DNA of 64,000 nucleotides from Cyrtodaria siliqua (taxonomy: Eukaryota > Mollusca > Bivalvia > Adapedonta > Hiatellidae), in contig JAWPHD010006800.1 of the NCBI GenBank assembly GCA_037043455.1, positions 1-64,000 on the forward strand. The letters are read 5' to 3'. This document shows positions 23,019-36,041 of the stretch, piece by piece. The translations under genes and the position numbers were made by a program. Numbering within the stretch: position 1 is the stretch's first letter; the number at the start of each line of letters is the position of its first letter. Under the pieces are notes generated by a model. That model was not told the origin of the DNA. It did no database searches and saw only the letters and a program-made list of their open reading frames with translations.

Positions 23019-25906
23019 CAAGAGGCCCAAGTGGGCCTGTAGACCCTCTACTGGTATGATGTGATTCATAAACATGATAGAGGCCAACCCAAGAAACATG
23101 TTTCATATATATAACTATGTAAACTTTGGGTTATCGTGGCAGCCATTTTGAATATTTGACGACAACGAAAAACACACACTTGATAGAGGCCAACAACAGG
23201 AACATGTATATGATATTTAACTAGAATGGAACAAGTGGTTTCGGAGAAGTTATTGGAAATTTCCTTATATTTGACCTAATTTTAGCCATGGTGGCCATCT
23301 TGGATGACTGGCGGCCGCGAAAAACACAAATTTGAGGGTGACCATTCTAAAGATCATGTTATGACGTTTCATCAAAATCCTTCAAGCGGTTTAAAAGAAG
23401 ATGTCCTTTCAAGACTTTTCCTATATAACTCTATGTAAATTTTGAGTCACCGTGCCAGCCATTTTGATTATTTGACAATAACGACAAACACAAACTTGAT
23501 AGAGGCCAACACAAGGAACATGTTTATGGTATTTCACAATAATGGAATAAGCGGTTTCGGAGGAGATGTAGTTTGAAAATTCCTTAAATTTGACCTAGTT
23601 TTAGCCTGGATAACTGGCATCCACAAAAAACATAAATCTGAGAGGGACTATCCCAAAGATCATTGTGATTTAAGTTTCATTAAAATCCTTCAATTTAATG
23701 TTTTCCTATATAACTCTATGTAAACTTTGTGTCGCTGTGGTGGCCATTTTGATTATTCGACGATAACGAAAAACACAAACTTGATAGAGGCCAACCCAAG
23801 GAACATGTTTATGATATTTTACAAGAATGTAATAAGTGGTTTTGGAGGAGATGTCGTTTGAAATTTCCTTAAATTTGACCTAACTTTAGCCATGGTGACC
23901 ATCTTGGATGACTGGCGGTTGCGAAAAACACAAATCTGAGGGGGGACTATCCTAAAGATCATTGTAATGAACTTTCATCAAAATCCTTCAAGCAGTTTCA
24001 GAGAAGATGTCATTTTTTCTATGTAAACTTTGGGTCACTGTGGCGTTCATTTTGATTTTTCGATGATAACGAAAAACACAAACTTGATAGATGCTAACCC
24101 AAGGAACATGTTTATGATATTTCACAAGAATGCAAAAAAAAAAAAAAAAAATCTGAGAGGGACTTTACCAAATATCATGGTGATTAAGTTTCATCAAAAT
24201 GCTTCAAGAGATTTCAGAGAAGATGTCATTTTTAACCTTTTCCTTTATAACTCTATGTCAACTTTTGGTCGAGGTAGTGGCCATTTTGATTATTAGACGA
24301 AACGAAAAACAAAAACTTGATAGAGGCCAACTCAAGGAACATGTATATGATATTTCACAAGAATGGAATAAGTGGTTTCGGAGGATATGTTGTTTGAAAT
24401 TTCCTTAAATTTGACCTAGTTTTAGCCATGGTGGCCATCTTGGATGACTGGCGGCCGGGAAAAACTTGAGAGGGACTTTCCCAAATATCATTGTGATTAA
24501 GTTTTATCAAAATCCTTCAAGCGGTTTCAGAGAAGATGTAATTTTTAACCATTTCCTATATAACTTTATGTAAAATTTTGGGTCGCCGTGGTGTCCATTT
24601 TGATTATTCGATGATAACGAAAAACCAAAACTTGATAGAGGCCAATCCAAGGAATACGTATATGATATTTCAGTAGAATGGAATAAGTGGTTTCGGAGGA
24701 GAGGTCGTTTGAAATTTCCTTAAATTTGTTTTAGCCATGGCGGCCATCCTGGATGACTGGCGGCTGCGAAAAACATAAATCTGAGAGGGGCCCTCCCACG
24801 TAACATTGTGATGAAGTTTCATCAAAATCCTTCAAGTGGTTTCAGAGGAGATGTCGACTTTATAAAATTGCTAACAGACAGACGGGAGACCATCTTGGGA
24901 CTATCCCAAATAGCATGGTGATTAAGTTTCATCAAAATCCTTCAAGAGGTTTCAGAGAAAATGTCATTTTTAACCTTTTCCTATATAACTCTTATTTAAA
25001 CATTGGGTCGCATTAGTGGCCATTTTAATTATAAGACGAAAACGAAAAATACAAACTTGATAGAGGCCAACCCGAGGAACATGTATATGATATTTCAGTA
25101 GAATGGAGTCATTGGTTTAGGAGAAGAGATGTCGTTTGAAATTAACTTAAATTTGACCTAGTTTTAGCCATGACGGCCATCCTGGATGACTGGCGGCCGC
25201 GAAAAACACAAATCTGAGAGGGACTATCCCAAATATCATTGTGCTTAAGTTTCATCAAAATCTTTCAGGCGGTTTCAGAGAAGATGTAATTTTTTAACCT
25301 TTTCCTATATAACTCTATGTAAACTTTGGGTCGCCGTGGCGGCCATTTTGATTATTTGACGATAACAAAAACACAAACTTGATAGAGGCTAACCCAAGGA
25401 ACATGTATATGATATTTCACAAGAATGGAATACGTGGTTTCGGAGGAGATGTCGTTTGAAATTTCCTTAAATTTGACCTAGTTTTAGCCATGGCGGCCAT
25501 CTTGGATGACTAGCGGCCGGGAAAAACATAAATCTGAGAGGGACTATCCCAAATATCATTGTGATTAAGTTTCATCAAAATCCTTCAAGCGGTTTCAGAG
25601 AAGATGTCATTTTTAACCTTTTTCTATATAACTCTGTAAATTTTGCGTCGCCGTGGCGGCCATTTTGATTATTTGACGATAACGAAAAACACAAACTTGA
25701 TAGAGGCCAACCCAAGGAACTGAGAGGGGCCCTCCCTAGTAACATTGATGAAGATTCCTCAAAATCCTATAAAGCGGTTTCAGAGGAGATGTCGATTTTA
25801 TAAAATTGCTAACAGACAGACGGACAGACAGACAGACGGACGAAGGACGAAAAGTGATTGCATCAGCTCGCCTGGTCTTTGGCCAGTAGAGCTAAAAATT
25901 GCTAAC

Positions 25907-25938
<32 letters not shown>

Positions 25939-26010
25939 GGACGGACAGACGGACGGAAGACGGACGATAAGTGATCCCATAAGATCGCCTGGCCTTTGGC
26001 CAGTAGAGCT
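23019..26010 (+). mobile_element. Family B element, unit 2, with doubled 3' end
   Basis: Starts CAAGAGGCCCAAGTGGGCCT. Dimeric cores follow, including the same internal GACAGACGGGAGACCATC join seen in unit 1 (near 24880). Two 3' modules have microsatellites at about 25811-25852 and 25915-25975. It ends CAGTAGAGCT before the A run and the D array. Confidence 0.85.
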
Positions 26011-29000
26011 AAAAAACGTGGTGAGACCTAACCTCATATAACTTCACATTCACACTGCTGTTGAATAGAGATTAAATTCTGTTGTTTTTGGGGCCAGTAG
26101 TTTAAGGTAAAGGTCACAGTGACCTTATATAGAATTATGCATTCTGAATAATCACATAAAAAACAAAACTTATAAATCTTTATAGGTATATTGCCCTTAG
26201 TAAGAGCATGAACCCTATTTATTTATTTTTGCAAGTAGGTTAAAGGTAAAGGTCACGGTAACTGATATGGAATTATACATTCTGCACAATCACATAAACA
26301 TCATAACACCTAAACTCATGAAATTTAAGTACTTTGCCCTTGGTGACAATATTTTTTTTGGGTGGGGTGAGGGCAAGTAGGTTAAAGGTAAAGGTCACAG
26401 TGATCTTATATGAAAATATACAATGCCTACAGTAACATAAATAACGTGCTGAGACCTAACCTCATATAACTTTCACATGCACATTGCCCTTGATTAGAGA
26501 TGAAATCCTGTTGTTTTTGGGGCCAGTAGTTAAAGGTTATGGTCACAGTGACCTTATATGGAATTATGCATTCTGCACAATCACATAAAAACTGAAAGAC
26601 CTATAACTTATAAATCTTTATAGGTATATTGCCCTTAGTAAGAGCATGAACCCTATTTATTTATTTTTGCAAGTAGGTTAAAGGTAAAGGTCACGGTAAC
26701 TGATATGGAATTATACATTCTGCACAATCACAAAAACCATAAGACCTAAGCTCATCAATATTTATAGGTATATTGCCCCTAGTAAGAGGATAAACCCTAT
26801 TGGTTTGGGACAAGAAGGTTGAAGGGAAAGGTCACAGTGACCTTATATGGAAATAGGCATTCCGCACTGTAAGACCTAAACTCATAAAACTTCATAAATA
26901 CACTGCCCTTGATGAGAAGAGAAACCTAATTGTTCTTGATTTATATGAGTTTAGGTCTTACTGTTTTGAGGTTATTGCGCGGAATGCCTATTTCCATATA
27001 AGGTCACTGTGACCTTTGCATTTAACCTACTGGCCTAGGTTCAAGGTGAAGGCAACGGTGACCTTACATGGAATTATGCATTCTGCACAATAACATCAAA
27101 ACCGCAAGACCTAAACTCATAGAACTTCATAAGAACATAGCCCTTGATGACAGGAGAAACCTTATTATTATTATTTGGGCCAGTCAGTTCAATGTAAAGG
27201 TCACAATGACCTTTTATGGGAATATATGTATTCCGCACAATAACATCAAAACAGTAAAACCTAAACTAATAAATCTTTAAAGGTATATTGCCCTTAGTAA
27301 GAGGAAAACCCCTATTGGTTTGGGGCAAGTAGGTTAAAGGTAAAGGTCTCAGTGACCTGATATGGAAACAGACATTCCGCACAATAAAATCAAAACCGTA
27401 AGATCAAAACTCATAAAACTTCATAAGTACTTTGACCTTGATGATACGAGAAATCTTATTAATGTTACTGGGGACATTTTATTAAATATAAAGGTCACAG
27501 TGACCTTATATGTAAATATATGTATTCTGTACAATAATATCAAAACCATAATACCTAAACTGATAAATGTCCATAGGCACATTGCACTTAGTGAGAGGAG
27601 AAACCTTATTGTTTTGAGAACAATTAGGTTAAAGGTAAAGGTCACAGTGACCTTATATGGAATTAAGCATTCCACACAATAACATCAAAACTGTATGACC
27701 TAAACTCATACATTTGCATAGGTACAAAGCCATTAGTGATGGGAGAAACTGTAATGTTTTGGGGCAAGTCAGTTAAAGGTAACGGTGAAAGTCATCTTAC
27801 ATGAAAATATACATTCTGCAGAATAACATCAAAACAGTGTTACTTACACTCATAAACTATAAATTATGGGTAAAGGTCACAGTAACTAATATGGAATTAT
27901 AAATTCTGCACAATCACATACAAACTGTAAGCCTAACCTCATAAATATTTATAGCTATATTGCCCTTAGTAAGAGGATAAACTCTACTGGTTTGGAACAA
28001 GTAGGTTAAAGGGAACGGTCACTGTGACCTTATATGGAAATAGGCATCGCGCCCAATAGCATCAAAAAAGTAAAACTTAAACTCATTAACTTCATAAATA
28101 CATTGCCCTTGATGAGAGTAGACACATTCATAAAACTTCATAAGTACATGGCCCTTGATGAGAAAAGAAACCTAATTGTTCTTGATTTATATGAGTTTAG
28201 GTCTTACAATTTTGAGGTTATTGTGTGGTATGCCTATTTCCACAAAAGGTCACTGTGACCTATGCATTTAACCTACTGGCCTAGGTTAAAGTTAAAGGCA
28301 ACAGTGACCTTACATGGGATTATGCATTCTGCAAAATAACATCAAAACGGCAAGACCTTAACTAATAGAACTTCATAAAAACATTGCCCTTGTTGATAGG
28401 AGAAACCTTAATATTGTTATCAGGGCTAGTCAATTAAAGGTAAAGGTCACAGTATTTGTATCCACACCATAACATCAAAACCATAAAACCTAAACTCATA
28501 AATCTTTATAGCTATATTGCCCTTAGTCAGAGGAAAAACCCTATTGTTTTTTGGGCAAGTAGGTTAAAGGTAAATGCCACAAAGGTGATAAAAGGAACCA
28601 TGCATTGCACACAATAACTTCAAAATCATAACTGCTACACTCATAAACCTTCATAGGTACATTGCCCTTAGTGAGAAGAGAAACCCTATTGTTTTGAAAA
28701 AAAATAGGTTAAAGGTAAGTCACAGTGACCTTTTATGTAATGATGCATTCTGCAAAATAACATCAAAACCGTATGACATCAGAAAATAAATCTTGGTAGG
28801 TACATAGCCCTTAGTGATAGGAGAAACTATAATATATGGGGCAAGTAGGTTAAAGGCAAAGGTCACAGAGACCTTATACGGAATTCTGCATTCTGCACAA
28901 TAACTTCAAAAACGGAACACCCACACTAATGAAACTTAAGTACTTTGCCTTTGGTGACAGGAGAAACCCTATTGTTTTGGGGGCAAGTAGGTTAATGGTA

Positions 29001-30042
29001 AAGGTCACAGTGATCTTTTATAAAAAATAAATACAATGCCCACAGTACCATAAAAACCGTGGTGAGACCTAACCTCATATAACTTCACATGCACATTGCC
29101 GTTGATTAGAAATGAAATCCTGTTGTTTTTGGGGCCAGTAGTTTAAGGTAAAGGTCACAGTGACCTTATATGGAATTATACATTCTGCACAATCACATAA
29201 AAACTGTAAGCCTAACTTCATAAATATTTATAGGTATATTGCCCTTAGTAAGAGGATAAACCCTATTGGTTTGGGACAAGTCGGTTTGGTTTGGGACAAG
29301 TAGGTTAAAGGGAACGGTGACAGTGACCATATATTGCAATAGGCATTCCGCCCAATAGCATCAAAACAGTCAGACCTAAACTCATAAAACTTTATAAATA
29401 CATTACCCTTGAATAGGGGAAAAACCTAATTGTTCTTGATTTATATTAGTTTAGGTCTTACAGTTTTGATGTTATTGTGCGGAATGCCTATTTCCATATA
29501 AGGTCACTGTGACCTATGCATTTACCCTACTGGCCTAGGTTAAAGTTTAAGGCAACAGTGACCTTACATGGAATTAAGCATTCTGCACAATAACATTCAA
29601 ATTGTAAGACCACAACTCACAGAACTTCATAAGAACATTGCCCTTGATGATAGGAGAAACTTTACTATTGTTATTGGGCCAGTCAATTAAATGTAAAGGT
29701 CACAGTGACCTTAAATGAGAATATATGTATTCCGCACAATAACATCAAAACTGTAAAACTTAAAACTCATAAATCTTTATAGGTATATTGCCCTCAGTAA
29801 GAGGAAAAACCCTGTTGGTTGTGGGCAAGTAGTTTAAAGGTAATAGTCATGTGACAGTGACCTGATATGGAAACATGCATTCCGCACAATAAAATCAAAA
29901 CATAAGATCAAAACTCTTATCACTTCGTAAATATATTGCCCTTGATGATAGGAGAAACATTATTATTGTTATTGGGGCAAGTCAGTTAAATGTAAAGGTC
30001 AGTGACCTTAATATATGTATTCTATACAATAATATCAAAACC
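26011..30042 (+). repeat. Family D array, unit 2
   Basis: About 4 kb of D cores. Inverted cores have GGTCACTGTGACCT at about 27001, 28246 and 29500, spaced about 1.25 kb. The right end is truncated: the junction to C lies near 30042 and lacks the CAAGCAAATTCG start. Confidence 0.88.
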
Positions 30043-31301
30043 ATATTATCTGCCGCCGAATGATGTATTATCCTCAAGCGGAAAAAATGTGTTCGGATTT
30101 CTTTTTAATTAGTACAAATCATGACCTTGAGCTTTCATAAATTAGAATATCTACTAGATAGTATTTTTGAAATCCATCACCATAGTAAATTTGAAAAAAA
30201 ATATGTACCATTTTAAGGCATTGACATTTATAGTTGGACTAAAGGGCTGGACTGGGTGTAATATTAACAGGTGTGTATAATATATAATATAGCAATAAAA
30301 TTAATGTAATATACAAGGAATGTAGAATTTTATATCAATGATTACTTTCTAATTACCTGGCCTTTTGATATTTATCAATCTGATTACTTCATCTCATTAA
30401 TACGGCTACTATCAGATGATCTTGTTATTTCAGGGGGAAGGGATGTACTTGGCTCAAATTTGGCTAGCTTTAAAATAAATCAAACTTTCATTTATATAAA
30501 CACTCAAACCAAGTTTGACATGTGACCCAGGGGCAAATTTGACCCCAATGTCACCATTTGAACAAACTTGGTAGAGGACCAATAAGCCGAGTGAAATTAC
30601 AAAATATTAAACTGTTGGAAACTTCTTACGTTTACATTATTTTAATTACTACTTCATTCCTTCATGATTCATCAGTTTTTGCGCACAATATGACCTATTT
30701 ATGTGTCGACCATTCATTCATTCATTCATTTTTGTAGTTTCAGAGAAGACGATTTTTTAAGTTTTTCCCTATATAAGTCTATGTAAAACATGTGACCACT
30801 CGGGTGGGGCCAAATTTGACCCCATGGTCACCATTCAACAAACTTGGTAGAGGACCATAAGCTGAGTGTAATTACAAAATATTAAACCTTTGACTCGTGT
30901 AGTTTCAGAGAAAAAGATTTTAAAGTTTTTCCCTATATATACATCTATGGAAAACTGCGACCCCTGGGGCGGGGCCAAATTTGACACCAGGGTAACCATT
31001 TGAACAAAACTGGTAAAGGATCCATAAGCTGATAATAAATAAAAAAGATAAAACCTTTATCTCTTGTGGTTTCAGAGAAGATTTTTTAAGTTCTTCCCTA
31101 TAACTTTATGTAAAACTGATCCAACAAGGGCCCCTAAGCTCCCCATTAAAGAAAAAATCAACCCATCAACCAAGGCTTCTTATGAGAAAAATTAATAATA
31201 ATCAAAAAATAATAATAAAAAAATATTAAAATATGTAAAACTGATCCAACAAGGACCCCTAAGCTCAGAACCCATGAACCAAGGTTCCTTATGAGAAAAA
31301 A
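30043..31301 (+). repeat. C segment and C core array, unit 2
   Basis: Landmark at 30451; four C cores; SINE-tail fragment at about 30612-30736; doubled tail. It gives the empty version of the site occupied by an A element in unit 1. Confidence 0.85.
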
Positions 31302-31849
31302 CAAGAGGCCCAAGTGGGCCTGTAGACCCTCTACTGGTATGATGTGATTCAAAAACATAAACATCATAGAGGCCAACCCAACAAACATGTTTCATATATA
31401 TAACTGTATGTAAATTTTGGGTTATCGTGGCAGCCATTTTGAATATTTGAAGACAACGAAAAACACACACTTGATAGAAGCCAACGACAGGAACATGTAT
31501 ATGATATTTAACTAGAGTGGAATAAGTGGTAATATGTCGTTTGATAAATGTCCTTAAATTTGACCTAAGTTTAGCCATGGTGGCCATCATGGATGACTGG
31601 AGGCCCCAAAAACATAAATCTGAGAGGGACTATCCCAAAGATCATTGTTATTAAGTTTCATCAAAATTCTTCAAGCGGTTTCAGAGAAGATGTCATTTTT
31701 AACGTTTTCCTATACAGGGCTGTCTTTTGGCTGTTTTTGGGGCCGTTATTCGGCCCTAATAACGGCCCCAGTCCCCCACCTGAAAAGTATCTTTTTTTCC
31801 CCCACCTCAGTGTCAAAATTCCCCCCTTGAAAAAAAATAAAAATAAAAA

Positions 31850-33631
31850 CAAGAGGTCAATGACCTTGAAGCTCTACTGATTGATTTTGATTTCAGGAAG
31901 TAGTCGCTACAGACTTTTTTTTGAAAATTTATTTTTAGCCGTGGCGGCCATCTTGAATTTCCGGCCGACCTGAAATTTTGCTAGGATCAATTAGACATCA
32001 AAAGCAACATTCCTGTGAAGTTTCATGAAAATCCGTTTAGTAGTTTCAGAGGAGTAGTCGCTACAAGTTTTCATTATATAACTCTATGTAAACAAAGATG
32101 GCCACTGGCAGCCATGTTTAACGTCGAATCTAAATAATGTTTGACTCTGATAACCATCATGTCATGCTGATCATTTTACAAAAAGTCCCATATCAATATC
32201 ACTTATAGTTTTCAAGACATAGTCGCTACAAACTTCTTTTTTAAAAATCTATTTTTAGCTGTGGTGGCCATCTTGAATTTCTGGCCGATCTGAAATTTTG
32301 CTAGGATCAATTAGACATTAAAAGCAACATTCCTGTAAAGTTTCATGAAAATGCGCCAAGTAGTTTCAAAGGAGTAGTCGCTACAAGTTTTTACTATATA
32401 ACTCTATGTAAACAAAGATGGCCGCTGGCAGCAATGTTTAACGTTGAATCAAAACAATTTTTGACAAGGACCAACATCATGTCATGGTGATCATTTTAGA
32501 AAAAGTCCCATCTCAATATCACTTATAGTTTTCAAGAAGTAGTCGCTACAAACTTGTATTTTGAAAATTTATTTTTAGCCGTGGCGGCCATCTTGAATTT
32601 CCGGCCCTTGAAATTTTGCTAGGATCAATTAGACATCAAGAGCAACATTCCTGTGAAGTTTCATAAAAATCCGTCAAGTAGTTTCAGAGGAATAGTCGCT
32701 ACAAGTTTTCATTATATAACTCTATGTAAACAAAGATGGCCGCTGACAGCCATGTTTAACATCGAATCAAAACGATTTTTGACAAGGACTAACATCATGT
32801 CATGCTGATCATTTTACAAAAAGTCCCTTATCAATATCACTTACATTTTTCAAGAAGTAGTCCCTACAAATGTATTTATTTTAAATCTATTTTTAGCCGT
32901 GGCGGCCATTTTGAATTTCCGGCCAGCCTGAAATTTTGCTAGGATCAACTAGACATCAAGAGAAACATTCCTGTGAAGTTTCATGAACATCCGTCAAGTA
33001 GTTTCAGAGGAGTAGTTGCTACAAGTTTTTACTATATAAAGTTTTCAAGAAGAAGTCGCTACAAACTTGTATTTTGAAAATTTATTTTGAGCCGTGGCGG
33101 CCATCTTGAATTTCCGGCCGACCTGAAATTTTGCTAGGATCAATTAGACATCAAAAGCAACATTCCTGTGAAGTTTCATGAAAATCCGTCAAGTAGTTTC
33201 AGAGGAGTAGTCGCTACAAGTTTTCATTATATAACTCTATGTAAACAAAGATGGCCGCTGGCAGCCATGTTTAACGTTGAATCAAAACGATTTTCGACAA
33301 GGACCTACGTCATGTCATGCTGATCATTTTAGAAAAAGTCCCATATCAATATCACTTATAGTTTTCAAGAAGTAGTCGCTACAAACTTGTTTTTTAAAAA
33401 CCTATTTTTAGCTTTGGCGGCCATCTTGATTTTCACATCAACATGAATTTTTGCTAGGATCAACTAGACTTCATGGGCAACATTTCTGTAAAGTTTTATG
33501 AATATCCATCCAGTAGTTTCAGAGGAGTAGTCGCTACAAATAAAAGTTAACAGACAGACGGACGGACGGACGGACGGACGACGGACGCCGCACCACGGCA
33601 TAAGCTCTGCTGATCTCTGATCAGTCAAGCT
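31850..33631 (+). mobile_element. Family A element nested in the hAT-like transposon
   Basis: Starts CAAGAGGTCAATGACC after an AAATAAAA stretch and ends GATCAGTCAAGCT. About eleven boxes of the GTAGTCGCTACA type; microsatellite about 33549-33590. Near 33040 a core boundary is shortened, joining ACTATATAA to AGTTTTCAAG, a sign of unequal exchange. Confidence 0.85.
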
Positions 33632-34065
33632 AAAAATAAAAAAATAAAAATAAACTGAAAGACAGAAGGCTAGAATTTTAAGAGAACTAAGTGTTAATTG
33701 TGCTTGTGTTGAAGAAAGTAGAACGAAGTAAATGACATAACTGTCATTGGTACTTTTTGAACATAGTCTAACTCTTACAGCAAGTCAACATACATATTTT
33801 TCATGTCTGTTTTGAACCCATTTATTGTTAAATGTATATTGGTTGGCATAAACAACAATAAAATTGTGTTATTGTATGCTTAAGTCCTTGCTTTATTTGT
33901 CTATTTAGTGTTATATATCTATTTAATCAGCATGATTTCATTTTATATTGAGGATATCATAATGTGTTATGGATGTTTTAACTTTCATGCAAAATTCCCC
34001 CTTTTACTGAAATTGACGCGAAAATTCCCCCCTATGAGGGACCCGGACCCATTCCCCCATGGTAG
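33632..34065. other. Internal sequence of the hAT-like transposon
   Basis: AT-rich, seen nowhere else in the window, with no convincing reading frame. The right end has AAAATTCCCCC blocks matching blocks left of the nested A copy. Confidence 0.6.
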
Positions 34066-36041
34066 AAAGACAGCCCTGCTATATAACTCTATGTAAATTT
34101 TGGGTCGCTGTGGTGGCCATTCTGATTATTCGACGATACAAAAGAACACAAACTTGATAGAGGCTAACCCAAGGAACATGTTTATGATATTTCACAAGAA
34201 TGGAATAAGTGGTTTTGGAGATGTTTGAAATTTCCTTAAATTTGACCTAATTTTAGCCATGGAGGCCATCTTGGATGACTGGCAGCCGCTAAAAAAAAAT
34301 TCTGAAAGGGACTATCCTAAAGATCATTGTTATGAAGTTTCATCAAAATCCTTCAAGCGGTTTCAGAAAAGATGATAGAGGCTAACCCAAGAACATGTTT
34401 ATGATATTTCAAAAGAATGGAATAAGTGGTTTCGGAGATGTCGTTAAAAATTTCTTTAAATTTGACCTCGTTTTAGACATGATGGCCATCTTGGATGACT
34501 GGCGGCCGCGAAAAACAAAAATCTGAGAGGGACTATCCCAAATATCATGGTGATTAAGTTTCATCAAAATCCTTCAAGAGATTTCACAGAAGATGTCATT
34601 TTTAACCTTTTCCTATATAACTTTACGTAAACTATGGGTCGGTATAGGGCCATTTTGATTATTTGACAATAAAGAAAAACACAAACTTGATAGAGGCCAA
34701 CACAAGGATCATGTATATGATATTTCACAAGAATGGAATAAGTGGTTTTGGAGATGTTGTTTGAAATGTCCTTAAATTTGACCTAGTTTTAGCCATGGTG
34801 GCCATCTTGGATGACTGGCAGCCCCAAAATAACAAATCTGAGAGGGACTATCCCAAAGATCATTGTGATTTAAGTTTCATCAAAATCCTTCAAGCTGTTC
34901 AGAGATTTCATTTTCAATGTTTTCCAATATAACTCTATGTAAATTTTGGGTCGCTGTGGCGGCCATTTTGATTATTCGACAATAACGAAAATCAAAAACT
35001 TGATAGAGGCCAACCCAAGGAACATGTTTATGGTATTTCACAAGAATGTAATAAGTGGTTTCAGAGGAGAATTTATTGAAAATTTCCTTAAATTCAACCT
35101 AATTTTAGCCATGGTGGCCATCTTGGATGACTGGCGGCCGCGAAAAACACAAATCTGAGGGTGACTATTCTAAAGATCATGTTATGACGTTTCATCAAAA
35201 TCCTTCAAGCGGTTTAAAAGAAGATGTCCTTTTAAGACTTTTCCTATATAACTCTATGTAAATTTTGAGACACCGTGGCAGCCATTTTGATTATTTGACA
35301 ATAACGAAAAACACAAACTTGATAGAGGCCAACCCAAGGAACATGTTTATGGTATTTCACAATAATGGAATAAGCGGTTTCGGCGATGTAGTTTGAAAAT
35401 TCCTTAAATTTGACCTAGTTTTAGCCATGGCGGCCATCTTGGATGACTGGCATCCGCAAAAAACATAAATCTGAGAGGGACTATCCCAAAGATCATTCTG
35501 ATTTAAGTTTCATCAAAATCCTTCAAGCTGTTTCAGAGAAGATGTCATTTTTAACCTTTTCCTATATAAATCTATGTAAACTTTTGGTCGCTGTGGCAGC
35601 CATTTTGATTATTCGACGATAAAGAAAAACACAAACTTGATAGAGGCCAACCCAAGGAACACGCTTATGATATTTCACAAGAATGGAATAAGTGGTTTCG
35701 GAGGACATGTCCTAGTTTGAAATTTGACCTAGTTTTAGCCATGGCGGCCATCTTGGATAACTAGCGGCCGGGAAAAACACAAATCTGAGAGGGACTATCC
35801 CAAATATCATTGTGATGAAGTTTCATCAAAATCCTTCAAGCGGTTTCAGAGGAGATGTCGATTATATTAAATTGCTAACAGACAGACGGACAGACAGACG
35901 GACGAAAAGTGATTGCATCAGCTCGCCTGGTCTTTGGCCAGTAGAGCTTAAAATTGCTAACAGACAGACAGACGGACGGACGGACGGATGACGGACAAAA
36001 AGTGATCCCATAAGCTCGCCTGGCCTTTGGCCAGTAGAGCT

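Larger units (their letters stand above)
31715..34078. mobile_element. Non-autonomous DNA transposon, hAT-like, with a nested A element
   Basis: Perfect 13-bp terminal inverted repeats CAGGGCTGTCTTT (31715-31727) and AAAGACAGCCCTG (34066-34078) are flanked by the 5-bp direct repeat CTATA (31710-31714 and 34079-34083). Removing the insertion restores a normal B core (TTTTCCTATATAACTC). Just inside the left end is a perfect 12-bp stem (31739-31750 with 31758-31769) and a 7-base loop. Both ends are rich in CCCCC blocks. Without the A copy the element is about 580 bp and has no open frame for a transposase. CAGGG-type ends with 5-bp duplications fit the hAT5 group; that placement is an inference. 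Confidence 0.8.
31302..36041 (+). mobile_element. Family B element, unit 3, interrupted by a hAT-like transposon
   Basis: Starts CAAGAGGCCCAAGTGGGCCT and ends CAGTAGAGCT. The first cores (31302-31714) are separated from the rest (34079-36041) by a 2.4 kb insertion. Two 3' modules have microsatellites at about 35879-35909 and 35961-36000. Small deletions are visible in some cores, for example near 34370. Confidence 0.85.

Noticed and set aside
25798..26037. Cysteine/serine/valine repeat peptides (SVCLSVCLSVCL)
   Set aside because: Translation of GACAGACA microsatellites at element 3' ends.
27362..27682. ~100-codon open frames recurring in D arrays (also near 4529, 37427, 48907, 55762) and their 84-codon antisense partners
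   Set aside because: They arise because local D core spacing is near a multiple of three. The peptide is just the D core translated (VTVTLYG from the palindrome), and an antisense frame is equally open.
31192..31880. Open frames of 60-132 codons around the B 5' end and hAT-like left end
   Set aside because: They cross element boundaries and repeat cores, and have no recognisable domain.
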